Source of the DNA: Sipunculus nudus
Taxonomy: Eukaryota; Annelida; Sipuncula; Golfingiida; Sipunculidae
NCBI GenBank assembly: GCA_026874595.1
Contig: CM049314.1
Location: 15,990,729-16,054,728 of the forward strand
Reading direction: 5' to 3'
Length of the DNA stretch: 64,000 bases
Part shown: positions 23,101-37,669 of the stretch, one piece after another
How positions within the stretch are numbered: position 1 is the stretch's first letter
Layout of the letters: every line of letters begins with the position of its first letter
Notes under the pieces: model-generated
What the model saw: only the letters and a program-made list of their open reading frames with translations
Databases searched by the model: none
What the model was told of the DNA's origin: nothing
Translations under genes and position numbers: made by a program

Positions 23101-23900
23101 TGTTTATTGTTACGGCAGGCCTAATTGTTATTGCTGACTTGATGACTACGGTATCTAGATTGTCAGATGATACAGGACTCTTGGCTTATTGTTGGGAGTA
23201 CATGTTTTTTGCTTTTGCAGGCCTAATTGTTATTCCTGATTTGAAGACTACGGTATCCATAATGTCAGATGATACAGGACTGTTGACTCATTGTTGGGAG
23301 TACATGTTTACTGCATGGCAGGCCTAATTGTTATTGCTGACTTGATGACTACGGTATCCAGATTGTCAGATGATACAGGACTGTTGACTAATTGTTGGGA
23401 GTACATGTTTATTATTATCGCAGGCCTAATTTTTATGGCAGGACTAATTGTTATTGCTGACTTGATGACTACGGTATCCAGATTGTCAGGTGATACAGGA
23501 CTGTTACCTTATTGTTGGGAGTATATGTTTATTGTTATGGTAGGCCTGATTGTTACGGTATCAAGAATGTCATGTGATGCAGGACTGTTGACTAATTGTT
23601 GGAAGGACATTTTTTTATTATCGCAGGCCTAATTGTTATGGCAGAACTAATTGTTATTGCTGACAAGATGACTTCAGTATCCATAATGTCAGGTGATACA
23701 GGACTGTTTACTTATTATTGGGAGTACATGTTTATTGTTATAGCAGGCCTCATTGCTATTGCTGACTTGATGAATACGGTATCCATAATGTCAGGTGATA
23801 CAGGACGGTTGGCTTATTGTTGGGAGTACATGTTAATTGTTATTGCAGGCCTGATTGTTATCGTGACTTGATGACTACGGTATCCATAATGTCAGGGGAT
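8130..23900 (+). repeat. Array domain A: units with paired -18/+18 bp variants
   Basis: In this part 84-bp monomers (18 bp short) occur beside 120-bp monomers (18 bp long), for example near 8560-8760, 9475-9680, 14345-14560, 17010-17220, 20420-20630 and 22375-22583. The long unit carries an extra block 'gttatggcagaactaatt'. The two lengths add to 204, exactly two standard units, so frame and periodicity are kept. The variant does not occur after about 23.7 kb, so this domain has expanded separately. Confidence 0.85.
9735..13900 (+). repeat. Higher-order repeat, period 1,666 bp (about 2.5 copies)
   Basis: Copies start near 9735, 11401 and 13067. Landmarks recur at an exact 1,666 bp spacing, for example the start of the 'ggagtacatgtttactgcaa' unit. 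The first two copies differ at only a few positions. The third diverges from them near 13.9 kb. The period is close to 16 monomers, with length variants included. The near identity indicates very recent duplication. Confidence 0.85.
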
Positions 23901-26900
23901 ACAAGACTGTTGACTTATTGTTAGGAGTACATGTTTATTGTTATTGCAGGCCTTATTGTTATCGTGACTTGATGAATACGGTATCCATAATGTCAGGTGA
24001 TACAGGACGGTTGGCTTATTGTTGGGAGTACATGTTTATTGTTATGGCAGGCCTAATTGTTATTGCTGACTTGATGACTACGGTATCCAGATTGTCAGAT
24101 GATACATGACTGTTGGCTTATTGTTGGGAGTACATGTTTATTGTTATAGCAGGCCTATTTGTTATTGCTGACTTGAAGACTATGGTATCCATAATGTCAG
24201 ATGATACAGGACTGTTGACTTATTGTTAGGAGTACATGTTTATTGTTATAGCATGCCAATTTGTTATTGCTGACTTGAAGACTACGGTATCCATAATGTC
24301 AGATGATACAGGATTGTTCATTGATTGTTAGGAGTACATGTTTATTGTTATAGCAGGCCAATTGCTATTGCTGACTTGGTGACTACGGTATCCATAACGT
24401 CAGTGGATACAAGATGGTTGGCTTATTGTTGGAAGTACATGTTAATTGTTATGGCAGGCCTAATTGTTATTGCTTACTTGATGATTACGGTATCCAGATT
24501 GTCATATGATACTGGAAGGTTGGCTTATTGTTGGGAGTACATGTTTATTCTTATAGCAGGCCTATTTGTTATTGCTGACTTGAAGACTACGGTATCCATA
24601 ATGTCAGATGATACAGGACTGTTGATTTATTGTTAGGAGAACATGTTTATTGTTACAGCAGGCCAATTGTTATTGCTGACTTTGTGAATACGGTATCCAT
24701 AACGTCAGCGGATACAAGACTGTTGACTTATTGTTGGGAGTACATGTTTATTGTTATTGCAGGCCTGATTGTTATCGTGACTTGATGACTACGGTATCCA
24801 TAATGTCAGGGGATACAAGACTGTTGACTTATTGTTAGGAGTACATGTTTATTGTTATTGCAGGCCTTATTGTTATCGTGACTTGATGACTACGGTATCC
24901 ATAATGTCAGGTGATACAGGACGGTTGGCTTATTGTTGGGAGTACATGTTTATTGTTATGGCAGGCCTAATTGTTATTGCTGACTTGATGACTACGGTAT
25001 CCAGGTTGTCAGATGATACAGGACTGTTTGCTTATTGTTGGGAGTACATGTTTATTGTTATAGCAGGCCTATTTGTTATTGCTGACTTGAAGACTACGGT
25101 ATCCATAATGTCAGATGATACAGGACTGTTGATTTATTGTTAGGAGTACATGTTTATTGTTATGGCAGGCCTAATTGTTATTGCTGACTTGATGACTACG
25201 GTATCCAGATTGTCAGATGATACAGGACTGTTGCCTTATTGTTGGGAGTACATGTTTATTGTTTTAGCAGGCCAATTCTTATTGCTGACTTGATGACTAC
25301 GGTATCCATAATGTCAGGTGATACAGGACTGTTGACTTATTGTTGGGAGTACATGTTTATTGTTATGGCAGGCAATTTGTTATTGCTGACTTGATGACTA
25401 CGGTATCCATAACGTCAGGGGATACAATACTGTTGACTTATTGTTGGGAGTACATGTTAATTGTTATGGCAGGCCTAATTGTTATTGCTGACTTGATGAA
25501 TACGGAACCCATAATGTCAGATGATACAGGACTGTTGGCTTATTATTGGAAGTACATGTTTATTGTTATGGCAGGCCTAATTGTTATTGCTGACTTGATG
25601 AATACGGAACCCATAATGTCAGATGATACAGGACTGTTGGATTATTGCTAGGAGTACATGTTTATTGTTTTGGCAGGCCTAATTGTTAGTGCTGACTTGA
25701 TGACTACTGTATCCAGATTGTCAGATGATACAGGACTGTTGGCTTATTATTGGGAGAACATGTTTATTGTTATGGCAGGCCTAATTGTTATTGCTGACTT
25801 GATGACTACAGTATCCAGATTGTAAGATGATACAGGACAGTTGGCTTATTATTGGGAGTACATCTTTATTGTTATGGCAGGCCTAATTGTTATTGCTGAC
25901 TTGATGAATACGGAACCCATAATGTCAGATGATACAGGACTGTTGGCTTATTATTGGAAGTACATGTTTATTGTTATGGCAGGCCTAATTGTTATTGCTG
26001 ACTTGATGAATACGGAACCCATAATGTCAGATGATACAGGACTGTTGGATTATTATTGGGAGAACATGTTTATTGTTATGGCAGGCCTAATTGTTATTGC
26101 TGACTTGATGACTACAGTATCCAGATTGTAAGATGATACAGGACAGTTGGCTTATTATGTGGAGTACATGTTTATTGTTATGGCAGGCCTAATTGTTATT
26201 GCTGACTTGATGAATACGGAACCCATAATGTCAGATGATACAGGACTGTTGGCTTATTATTGGAAGTACATGTTTATTGTTATGGCAGACCTAATTGTTA
26301 TTGCTGATTTGATGAATACGGAACCCATAATGTCAGATGATACAGGACTGTTGGCTTATTGTTAGGAGTACATGTTTATTGTTATGGCAGGCCTAATTGT
26401 TATTGCTGAATTGATGAATACGGGAACCAGAATGTCAGGTGATACAGGACTGTTGGCTTATTATTGGGAGTACATGTTTATTGTTATGGCAGGCCTAATT
26501 GTTTTTGCCGACTTGATGACTACAGTATCAGATTGTAAGATGATACAGGACTGTTGGCTTATTATTGGAAGTACATGTTTACTGTATGGCAGGCCTAATT
26601 GTTATTGCTGACTTGATGACTACGGTATCCAGATTGTCAGATGATACACGAATGTTGGCTTATTGTTGGGAGTACATGTTTATTCTTTAAGCAGGCCTAT
26701 TTGTTATTGCTGACTTGAAGACTACGGTATCCATAATGTCAGATGATACAGGACTGTTGATTTATTGTTAGGAGTACATGTTTATTGTTATAGAAGGCCA
26801 ATTGTTATTGCTGACTTGATGAATACGGTATCCATAACGTCAGGGGATACAAGACTGTTGACTTATTGTTGGGAGTACATGTTAATTGTTATTGCAGGCC

Positions 26901-29900
26901 TGATTGTTATCGTGACTTGATGACTACGGTATCCATAATGTCAGGGGATACAAGACTGTTGACTTTTTGTTAGGAGTACATGTTTATTGTTATTGCAGGC
27001 CTTATTGTTATCGTGACTTGATGACTACGGTATCCATAATGTCAGGTGATACAGGACGGTTGGCTTATTGTTAGGAGTACATGTTTATTGTTATGGCAGG
27101 CCTAATTGTTATTGCTGACTTGATGACTACGGTATCCAGATTGTCAGATGATACATGACTGTTGGCTTATTGTTGGGAGTACATGTTTATTGTTATAGCA
27201 GGCCTATCTGTTATTGCTGACTTGAAGACTACGGTATCCTTAATGTCAGATGATACAGGACTGTTGACTTATTGTTAGGAGTACATGTTTATTGTTATAG
27301 CAGGCCAATTTGTTATTGCTGACTTGAAGACTACGGTATCCATAATGTCAGATGGTACAGGACTGTTGATTGATTGTTAGGAGTACATGTTTATTGTTAT
27401 AGCAGGCCAATTGCTATTGCTGACTTGGTGACTACGGTATCCATAACGTCAGGGGATACAAGACGGTTGGCTTATTGTTGGGAGTACATGTAATTGTTAT
27501 GGCAGGCCTAATTGTTATTGCTGACTTGATGATTACGGTATCCAGATTGTCAGATGATACAGGACGGTTGGCTTATTGTTGGGAGTACATGTTTTTTCTT
27601 ATAGCAGGCCTATTTGTTATTGCTGACTTAAAGACTACGGTATCCATAATGTCAGATGATACAGGACTGTTGATTTATTGTTAGGAGAACATGTTTATTG
27701 TTATAGCAGGCCAATTGTTATTGCTGACTTGGTGAATACGGTATCCATAACGTCAGGGGATACAAGACTGTTGACTTATTGTTGGGAGTACATGTTTATT
27801 GTTATTGCAGGTCTGATTGTTATCGTGACTTGTTGACTATGGTATCCATAATGTCAGGGGATACAAGACTGTTGACTTATGGTTAGGAGTACATGTTTAT
27901 TGTTATTGCATGCCTGATTGTTATCGTGACTTGATGACTACGGTATCCATAATGTCAGGTGATACAGGACTGTTGGCTTATTGTTGGGAGTACATGTTTA
28001 TTGTTATGGCAGGCCTAATTGTTATTGCTGACTTGATGAATACGGTATCCATAATGTCAGATGATACAGGACTGTTGGCTTATTATTGGGAGTACATGTT
28101 TATTGTTATGGCAGGCCTAATTGTTATTGCTGATTTGATGAATACGGAACCCATAATGTCAGATGATACAGGACTGTTGGCTTATTGTTAGGAGTACATG
28201 TTTATTGTTATGGCAGGCCTAATTGTTATTGCTGAATTCATGAATACGGGAACCAGAATGTCAGGTGATACAGGACTGTTGGCTTTTTATTGGGAGTACA
28301 TGTTTATTGTTATGGCAGGCCTAATTGTTTTTGCCGACTTGATGACTACAGTATCCAGATTGTAAGATGATACAGGACTGTTGGCTTATTATTGGAAGTA
28401 CATGTTTACTGTATGGCAGGCCTAATTGTTATTGCTGACTTGATGACTACGGGATCCAGAATGTCAGGTGATACAGGACTGTTGGCTTATTATTGGAAGT
28501 ACATGTTTATTGTTATGGCAGGCCTAATTGTTTTTGCTGACTTGATGACTATGGTATCCATAATGTCAGATGATACAGGACTGTTGACTTAATGTTGGGA
28601 GTACATGTTTATTGTTATGGCAGGTCTAATTGTTATTGCTGACTTGATCAATACGGTATCCAGATTGTCAGATGATACAGGACTGTTGACATATTGTTAG
28701 GAGTACATGTATATGGTTTTGGCAGGCCTAATTGTCATTGCTGACTTGATGACTATGGTATCCAGATTGTCAGATGATACAGGACTGTTGACTTATTGTT
28801 GGGAGTACATGTTTATTGTTATGGCAGGTCTAATTGTTATTGCTGACTTGATCACTACGGTATCCAGATTGTCAGATCATACAGGATTGTTGACTTATTG
28901 TTGGGAGTACATGTTTATTATTATAGCAGGCCTTATTGTTATTGCTGACTTGATGATTACGGTATCCATAACGTCAGGGGAAACAAGACGGTTGGCTTAT
29001 TGTTGGGAGTACATGTTTATTGTTATGGCAGTCCTAATTGTTATTGCTGACTTGATGACTACGGTATCTAGATTGTCAGATGATACAGGAATGTTGGCTT
29101 ATTGTTGGGAGTACATGTTTATTCTTTTAGCAGGCCTATTTGTTATTGCTGACTTGAAGACTACGGTATCCATAATGTCAGATGATACAGGACTGTTGAT
29201 TTATTGTTAGGAGTAAATGTTTATTGTTATAGCAGGCCAATTGTTATTGCTGACTTGGTGAATACGGTATCCATAACGTCAGGGGATACAAGAATGTTGA
29301 CTTATTGTTGGGAGTACATGTTAATTGTTATTGCAGGCCTGATTGTTATCGTGACTTGATGACTACGGTATCCATAATGTCAGGGGATACAAGACTGTTG
29401 ACTTTTTGTTAGGAGTACATGTTTATTGTTATTGCAGGCCTTATTGTTATCGTGACTTGATGACTACGGTATCCATAATGTCAGATGATACAGGACGGTT
29501 GGCTTATTGTTAGGAGTACATGTTTATTGTTATGGCAGGCCTAATTGTTATTGCTGACTTGATGATTACGGTATCCAGATTGTCAGATGATACAGGACGG
29601 TTGGCTTATTGTTGGGAGTACATGTTTTTTCTTATAGCAGGCCTATTTGTTATTGCTGACTTAAAGACTACGGTATCCATAATGTCAGATGATACAGGAC
29701 TGTTGATTTATTGTTAGGAGAACATGTTTATTGTTATAGCAGGCCAATTGTTATTGCTGACTTGGTGAATACGGTATCCATAACGTCAGGGGATACAAGA
29801 CTGTTGACTTATTGTTGGGAGTACATGTTTATTGTGATTGCAGGCCTGATTGTTATCGTGACTTGTTGACTACGGTATCCATAATGTCAGGGGATACAAG

Positions 29901-32402
29901 ACTTTTGACTTATGGTTAGGAGTACATGTTTATTGTTATTGCAGGCCTGATTGTTATCGTGACTTGATGACTACGGTATCCATAATGTCAGGTGATACAG
30001 GACTGTTGGCTTATTGTTGGGAGTACATGTTTATTGTTATGGCAGGCCTAATTGTTATTGCTGACTTGATGAATACGGTATCCATAATGTCAGATGATAC
30101 AGGACTGTTGGCTTATTATTGGGAGTACATGTTTATTGTTATGGCAGGCCTAATTGTTATTGCTGACTTGATGACTACGGTATCCATAATGTCAGATGAT
30201 ACAGGACTTTTGGCTTATTGTTGGGAGTACATGTTTATTGTTATGGCAGGTCTAATTGTTATTGCTGACTTGATCAATACGGTATCCAGATTGTCAGATG
30301 ATACAGGACTGTTGACATATTGTTAGGAGTACATGTATATGGTTTTGGCAGGCCTAATTGTCATTGCTGACTTGATGACTATGGTATCCAGATTGTCAGA
30401 TGATACAGGACTGTTGACTTATTGTTGGGAGTACATGTTTATTGTTATGGCAGGTCTAATTGTTATTGCTGACTTGATCACTACGGTATCCAGATTGTCA
30501 GATCATACAGGATTGTTGACTTATTGTTGGGAGTACATGTTTATTATTATAGCAGGCCTTATTGTTATTGCTGACTTGATGATTACGGTATCCATAACGT
30601 CAGGGGAAACAAGACGGTTGGCTTATTGTTGGGAGTACATGTTTATTGTTATGGCAGTCCTAATTGTTATTGCTGACTTGATGACTACGGTATCTAGATT
30701 GTCAGATGATACAGGAATGTTGGCTTATTGTTGGGAGTACATGTTTATTCTTTTAGCAGGCCTATTTGTTATTGCTGACTTGAAGACTACGGTATCCATA
30801 ATGTCAGATGATACAGGACTGTTGATTTATTGTTAGGAGTACATGTTTATTGTTATAGCAGGCCAATTGTTATTGCTGACTTGGTGAATACGGTATCCAT
30901 AACGTCAGGGGATACAAGACTGTTGACTTATTGTTGGGAGTACATGTTAATTGTTATTGCAGGCCTGATTGTTATCGTGACTTGATGACTACGGTATCCA
31001 TAATGTCAGGGGATACAAGACTGTTGACTTTTTGTTAGGAGTACATGTTTATTGTTATTGCAGGCCTTATTGTTATCGTGACTTGATGACTACGGTATCC
31101 ATAATGTCAGATGATACAGGACGGTTGGCTTATTGTTAGGAGTACATGTTTATTGTTATGGCAGGCCTAATTGATATTGCTGACTTGATGACTACGGTAT
31201 CCAGATTGTCAGAAGATACATGACTGTTGGCTTATTGTTGGGAGTACATGTTTATTGTTATAGCAGGCCAATTGCTATTGCTGACTTGGTGACTACGGTA
31301 TCCATAACGTCAGGGGATACAAGACGGTTGGCTTATTGTTGGGAGTACATGTAATTGTTATGGCAGGCCTAATTGTTATTGCTGACTTGATGATTACGGT
31401 ATGCAGATTGTCAGATGATACAGGACGGTTGGCTTATTGTTGGGAGTACATGTTTTTTCTTATAGCAGGCCTATTTGTTATTGCTGACTTAAAGACTACG
31501 GTATCCATAATGTCAGATGATACAGGACTGTTGATTTATTGTTAGGAGAACATGTTTATTGTTATAGCAGGCCAATTGTTATTGCTGACTTGGTGAATAC
31601 GGTATCCATAACGTCAGGGGATACAAGACTGTTGACTTATTGTTGGGAGTACATGTTTATTGTTATTGCAGGCCTGATTGTTATCGTGACTTGTTGACTA
31701 CGGTATCCATAATGTCAGGGGATACAAGACTTTTGACTTATGGTTAGGAGTACATGTTTATTGTTATTGCAGGCCTGATTGTTATCGTGACTTGATGACT
31801 ACGGTATCCATAATGTCAGGTGATACAGGACTGTTGGCTTATTGTTGGGAGTACATGTTTATTGTTATGGCAGGCCTAATTGTTATTGCTGACTTGATGA
31901 ATACGGTATCCATAATGTCAGATGATACAGGACTGTTGGCTTATTATTGGGAATACATGTTTATTGTTATGGCAGGCCTAATTGTTATTGCTGACTTGAT
32001 GAATACGGAACCCATAATGTCAGATGATACAGGACTGTTGGCTTATTGTTAGGAGTACATGTTTATTGTTATGGCAGGCCTAATTGTTATTGCTGAATTC
32101 ATGAATACGGGAACCAGAATGTCAGGTGATACAGGACTGTTGGCTTATTATTGGGAGTACATGTTTATTGTTATGGCAGGCCTAATTGTTTTTGCCGACT
32201 TGATGACTACAGTATCCAGATTGTAAGATGATACAGGACTGTTGGCTTATTATTGGAAGTACATGTTTACTGTATGGCAGGCCTAATTGTTATTGCTGAC
32301 TTGATGACTACGGGATCCAGAATGTCAGGTGATACAGGACTGTTGGCTTATTATTGGAATACATGTTTATTGTTATGGCAGGCCTAATTGTTTTTGCTGA
32401 CT

Positions 32403-35400
32403 TGATGACTATGGTATCCATAATGTCAGATGATACAGGACTGTTGACTTAATGTTGGGAGTACATGTTTATTGTTATGGCAGGTCTAATTGTTATTGCT
32501 GACTTGATCAATACGGTATCCAGATTGTCAGATGATACAGGACTGTTGAATTATTGTTGGGAGTACATGTATATGGTTTTGGCAGGCCTAATTGTTATTG
32601 CTGACTTGAAGACTACGGTATCCATAATGTCAGGTGAAACAGGACTGTTGACTTATTGTTGGGAGTACATGTTTATTGTTATGGCAGGTCCAATTGTTAT
32701 TGCTGACTTGATCAATACGGTATCCAGATTGTCAGATGATACAGGACTGTTGACATATTGTTAGGAGTACATGTATATGGTTTTGGCAGGCCTAATTGTC
32801 ATTGCTGACTTGATGACTATGGTATCCAGATTGTCAGATGATACAGGACTGTTGACTTATTGTTGGGAGTACATGTTTATTGTTATGGCAGGTCTAATTG
32901 TTATTGCTGACTTGATCACTACGGTATCCAGATTGTCAGATCATACAGGATTGTTGACTTATTGTTGGGAGTACATGTTTATTATTATAGCAGGCCTTAT
33001 TGTTATTGCTGACTTGATGATTACGGTATCCATAACGTCAGGGGATACAAGACGGTTGGCTTATTGTTGGGAGTACATGTTTATTGTTATGGCAGTCCTA
33101 ATTGTTATTGCTGACTTGATGACTACGGTATCTAGATTGTCAGATGATACAGGAATGTTGGCTTATTGTTTGGAGTACATGTTTATTCTTTTAGCAGGCC
33201 TATTTGTTATTGCTGACTTGAAGACTACGGTATCCATAATGTCAGATGATACAGGACTGTTGATTTATTGTTAGGAGTACATGTTTATTGTTATGGCAGG
33301 CCTAATTGTTATTGCTGAATTCATGAATACGGGAACCAGAATGTCAGGTGATACAGGACTGTTGGCTTATTATTGGGAGTACATGTTTATTGTTATGGCA
33401 GGCCTAATTGTTTTTGCCGACTTGATGACTACAGTATCCAGATTGTAAGATGATACAGGACTGTTGGCTTATTATTGGAAGTACATGTTTACTGTATGGC
33501 AGGCCTAATTGTTATTGCTGACTTGATGACTACGGGATCCAGAATGCCAGGTGATACAGGACTGTTGGCTTATTATTGGAAGTACATGTTTATTGTTATG
33601 GCAGGCCTAATTGTTTTTGCTGACTTGATGACTATGGTATCCATAATGTCAGATGATACAGGACTGTTGACTTAATGTTGGGAGTACATGTTTATTGTTA
33701 TGGCAGGTCTAATTGTTATTGCTGACTTGATGACTACGGTATCCAGATTGTCAGATGATACAGGACTGTTGAATTATTGTTGGGAGTACATGTATATGGT
33801 TTTGGCAGGCCTAATTGTTATTGCTGACTTGAAGACTACGGTATCCATAATGTCAGGTGAAACAGGACTGTTGACTTATTGTTGGGAGTACATGTTTATT
33901 GTTATGGCAGGTCCAATTGTTATTGCTGACTTGATCAATACGGTATCCAGATTGTCAGATGATACAGGACTGTTGACATATTGTTAGGAGTACATGTATA
34001 TGGTTTTGGCAGGCCTAATTGTCATTGCTGACTTGATGACTATGGTATCCAGATTGTCAGATGATACAGGACTGTTGACTTATTGTTGGGAGTACATGTT
34101 TATTGTTATGGCAGGTCTAATTGTTATTGCTGACTTGATCACTACGGTATCCAGATTGTCAGATCATACAGGATTGTTGACTTATTGTTGGGAGTACATG
34201 TTTATTATTATAGCAGGCCTTATTGTTATTGCTGACTTGATGATTACGGTATCCATAACGTCAGGGGATACAAGACGGTTGGCTTATTGTTGGGAGTACA
34301 TGTTTATTGTTATGGCAGTCCTAATTGTTATTGCTGACTTGATGACTACGGTATCTAGATTGTCAGATGATACAGGAATGTTGGCTTATTGTTGGGAGTA
34401 CATGTTTATTCTTTTAGCAGGCCTATTTGTTATTGCTGACTTGAAGACTACGGTATCCATAATGTCAGATGATACAGGACTGTTGATTTATTGTTAGGAG
34501 TACATGTTTATTGTTATAGCAGGCCAATTGTTATTGCTGACTTGGTGAATACGGTATCCATAACGTCAGGGGATACAAGACTGTTGACTTATTGTTGGGA
34601 GTACATGTTAATTGTTATTGCAGGCCTGATTGTTATCGTGACTTGATGACTACGGTATCCATAATGTCAGGGGATACAAGACTGTTGACTTTTTGTTAGG
34701 AGTACATGTTTATTGTTATTGCAGGCCTTATTGTTATCGTGACTTGATGACTACGGTATCCATAATGTCAGATGATACAGGACGGTTGGCTTATTGTTAG
34801 GAGTACATGTTTATTGTTATGGCAGGCCTAATTGTTATTGCTGACTTGATGACTACGGTATCCAGATTGTCAGATGATACATGACTGTTGGCTTATTGTT
34901 GGGAGTACATGTTTATTGTTATAGCAGGCCTATCTGTTATTGCTGACTTGAAGACTACGGTATCCATAATGTCAGATGATACAGGACTGTTGACTTATTG
35001 TTAGGAGGACATGTTTATTATTATAGCAGGCCAATTTGTTATTGCTGACTTAAAGACTACGGTATCCATAATGTCAGATGGTACAGGACTGTTGATTGAT
35101 TGTTAGGAGTACATGTTTATTGTTATAGCAGGCCAATTGCTATTGCTGACTTGGTGACTACGGTATCCATAACGTCAGGGGATACAAGACGGTTGGCTTA
35201 TTGTTGGGAGTACATGTTAATTGTTATGGCAGGCCTAATTGTTATTGCTGACTTGATGACTACGGTATCCAGATTGTCAGATGATACATGACTGTTGGCT
35301 TATTGTTGGGAGTACATGTTTATTGTTATAGCAGGCCTATTTGTTATTGCTGACTTGAAGACTACGGTATCCATAATGTCAGATGATACAGGACTGTTGA

Positions 35401-36810
35401 TTTATTGTTAGCGGTACATGTTTATTGTTATAGCAGGCCAATTGTTATTGCTGACTTGGTGAATACGGTATCCATAACGTCAGGGGATACAGGAGTGTTG
35501 AATTATTGTTGGGAGTACAGGTTGATTGTTATGGCAGGCCTTATTGTTATTGCTGACTTGATGACTACGGTATCCAGATTGTCAGATGATACAGGACTGT
35601 TGGCTTATTGTTGGGAGTACATGTTTATTGTTATAGCAGGCCTATTTGTTGTTGATGACTTGAAGACTACGGTATCCATAATGTCAGATGATACAGGACT
35701 GTTGATTTATTGTTAGGAGTACACGTTTATTGTTATAGCAGGCCTATTTGTTATTTCTGACTTGAAAACTACGGTATCCATAACGTCAGGGGATACAAGA
35801 CGGTTGGCTTATTGTTGGGAGTACATGTTTATTGTTATGGCAGTCCTAATTGTTATTGCTGACTTGATGACTACGGTATCTAGATTGTCAGATGATACAG
35901 GAATGTTGGCTTATTGTTGGGAGTACATGTTTATTCTTTTAGCAGGCCTATTTGTTATTGCTGACTTGAAGACTACGGTATCCATAATGTCAGATGATAC
36001 AGGACTGTTGATTTATTGTTAGGAGTACATGTTTATTGTTATTGCAGGCCTGATTGTTATCGTGACTTGTTGACTACGGTATCCATAATGTCAGGGGATA
36101 CAAGACTTTTGACTTATGGTTAGGAGTACATGTTTATTGTTATTGCAGGCCTGATTGTTATCGTGACTTGATGACTACGGTATCCATAATGTCAGGGGAT
36201 ACAAGACTGTTGACTTTTTGTTAGGAGTACATGTTTATTGTTATTGCAGGCCTTATTGTTATCGTGACTTGATGACTACGGTATCCATAATGTCAGATGA
36301 TACAGGACGGTTGGCTTATTGTTAGGAGTACATGTTTATTGTTATGGCAGGCCTAATTGTTATTGCTGACTTGATGACTACGGTATCCAGATTGTCAGAT
36401 GATACATGACTGTTGGCTTATTGTTGGGAGTACATGTTTATTGTTATAGCAGGCCTATCTGTTATTGCTGACTTGAAGACTACGGTATCCATAATGTCAG
36501 ATGATACAGGACTGTTGACTTATTGTTAGGAGGACATGTTTATTATTATAGCAGGCCAATTTGTTATTGCTGACTTAAAGACTACGGTATCCATAATGTC
36601 AGATGGTACAGGACTGTTGATTGATTGTTAGGAGTACATGTTTATTGTTATAGCAGGCCAATTGCTATTGCTGACTTGGTGACTACGGTATCCATAACGT
36701 CAGGGGATACAAGACGGTTGGCTTATTGTTGGGAGTACATGTTAATTGTTATGGCAGGCCTAATTGTTATTGCTGACTTGATGACTACGGTATCCAGATT
36801 GTCAGATGAT
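32403..36810 (+). repeat. 4.4 kb intra-array duplication, copy 1 (offset 8,729 bp)
   Basis: The block repeats at about 41132-45539 with a constant 8,729 bp offset. Paired landmarks include 32465/41194, 33994/42723, 35100/43829 and 36625/45354. Upstream, the similarity continues with a single 101-bp unit gained or lost. Boundaries are approximate because all neighbours are also monomers. Confidence 0.8.
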
Positions 36811-37669
36811 ACATGACTGTTGGCTTATTGTTGGGAGTACATGTTTATTGTTATAGCAGGCCTATTTGTTATTGCTGACTTGAAGACTACGGTATCCATA
36901 ATGTCAGATGATACAGGACTGTTGATTTATTGTTAGCGGTACATGTTTATTGTTATAGCAGGCCAATTGTTATTGCTGACTTGTTGAATACGGTATCCAT
37001 AACGTCAGGGGATACAGGAGTGTTGAATTATTGTTGGGAGTACAGGTTGATTGTTATGGCAGGCCTTATTGTTATTGCTGACTTGATGACTACGGTATCC
37101 AGATTGTCAGATGATACAGGACTGTTGGCTTATTGTTGGGAGTACATGTTTATTGTTATAGCAGGCCTATTTGTTGTTGATGACTTGAAGACTACGGTAT
37201 CCATAATGTCAGATGATACAGGACTGTTGATTTATTGTTAGGAGTACACGTTTATTGTTATAGCAGGCCTATTTGTTATTTCTGACTTGAAAACTACGGT
37301 ATCCATAACGTCAGGGGATACAAGACGGTTGGCTTATTGTTGGGAGTACATGTTTATTGTTATGGCAGTCCTAATTGTTATTGCTGACTTGATGACTACG
37401 GTATCTAGATTGTCAGATGATACAGGAATGTTGGCTTATTGTTGGGAGTACATGTTTATTCTTTTAGCAGGCCTATTTGTTATTGCTGACTTGAAGACTA
37501 CGGTATCCATAATGTCAGATGATACAGGACTGTTGATTTATTGTTAGGAGTACATGTTTATTGTTATTGCAGGCCTGATTGTTATCGTGACTTGTTGACT
37601 ACGGTATCCATAATGTCAGGGGATACAAGACTTTTGACTTATGGTTAGGAGTACATGTTTATTGTTATT
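34620..37669 (+). repeat. Tandem 1,525-bp higher-order repeat
   Basis: Two adjacent copies (about 34620-36144 and 36145-37669) show a constant 1,525 bp offset, with paired landmarks 35100/36625, 35405/36930 and 35762/37287. A further copy lies 2,929 bp downstream of the second. The period equals 15 units, mostly 102 bp with some of 101 bp. Confidence 0.8.
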
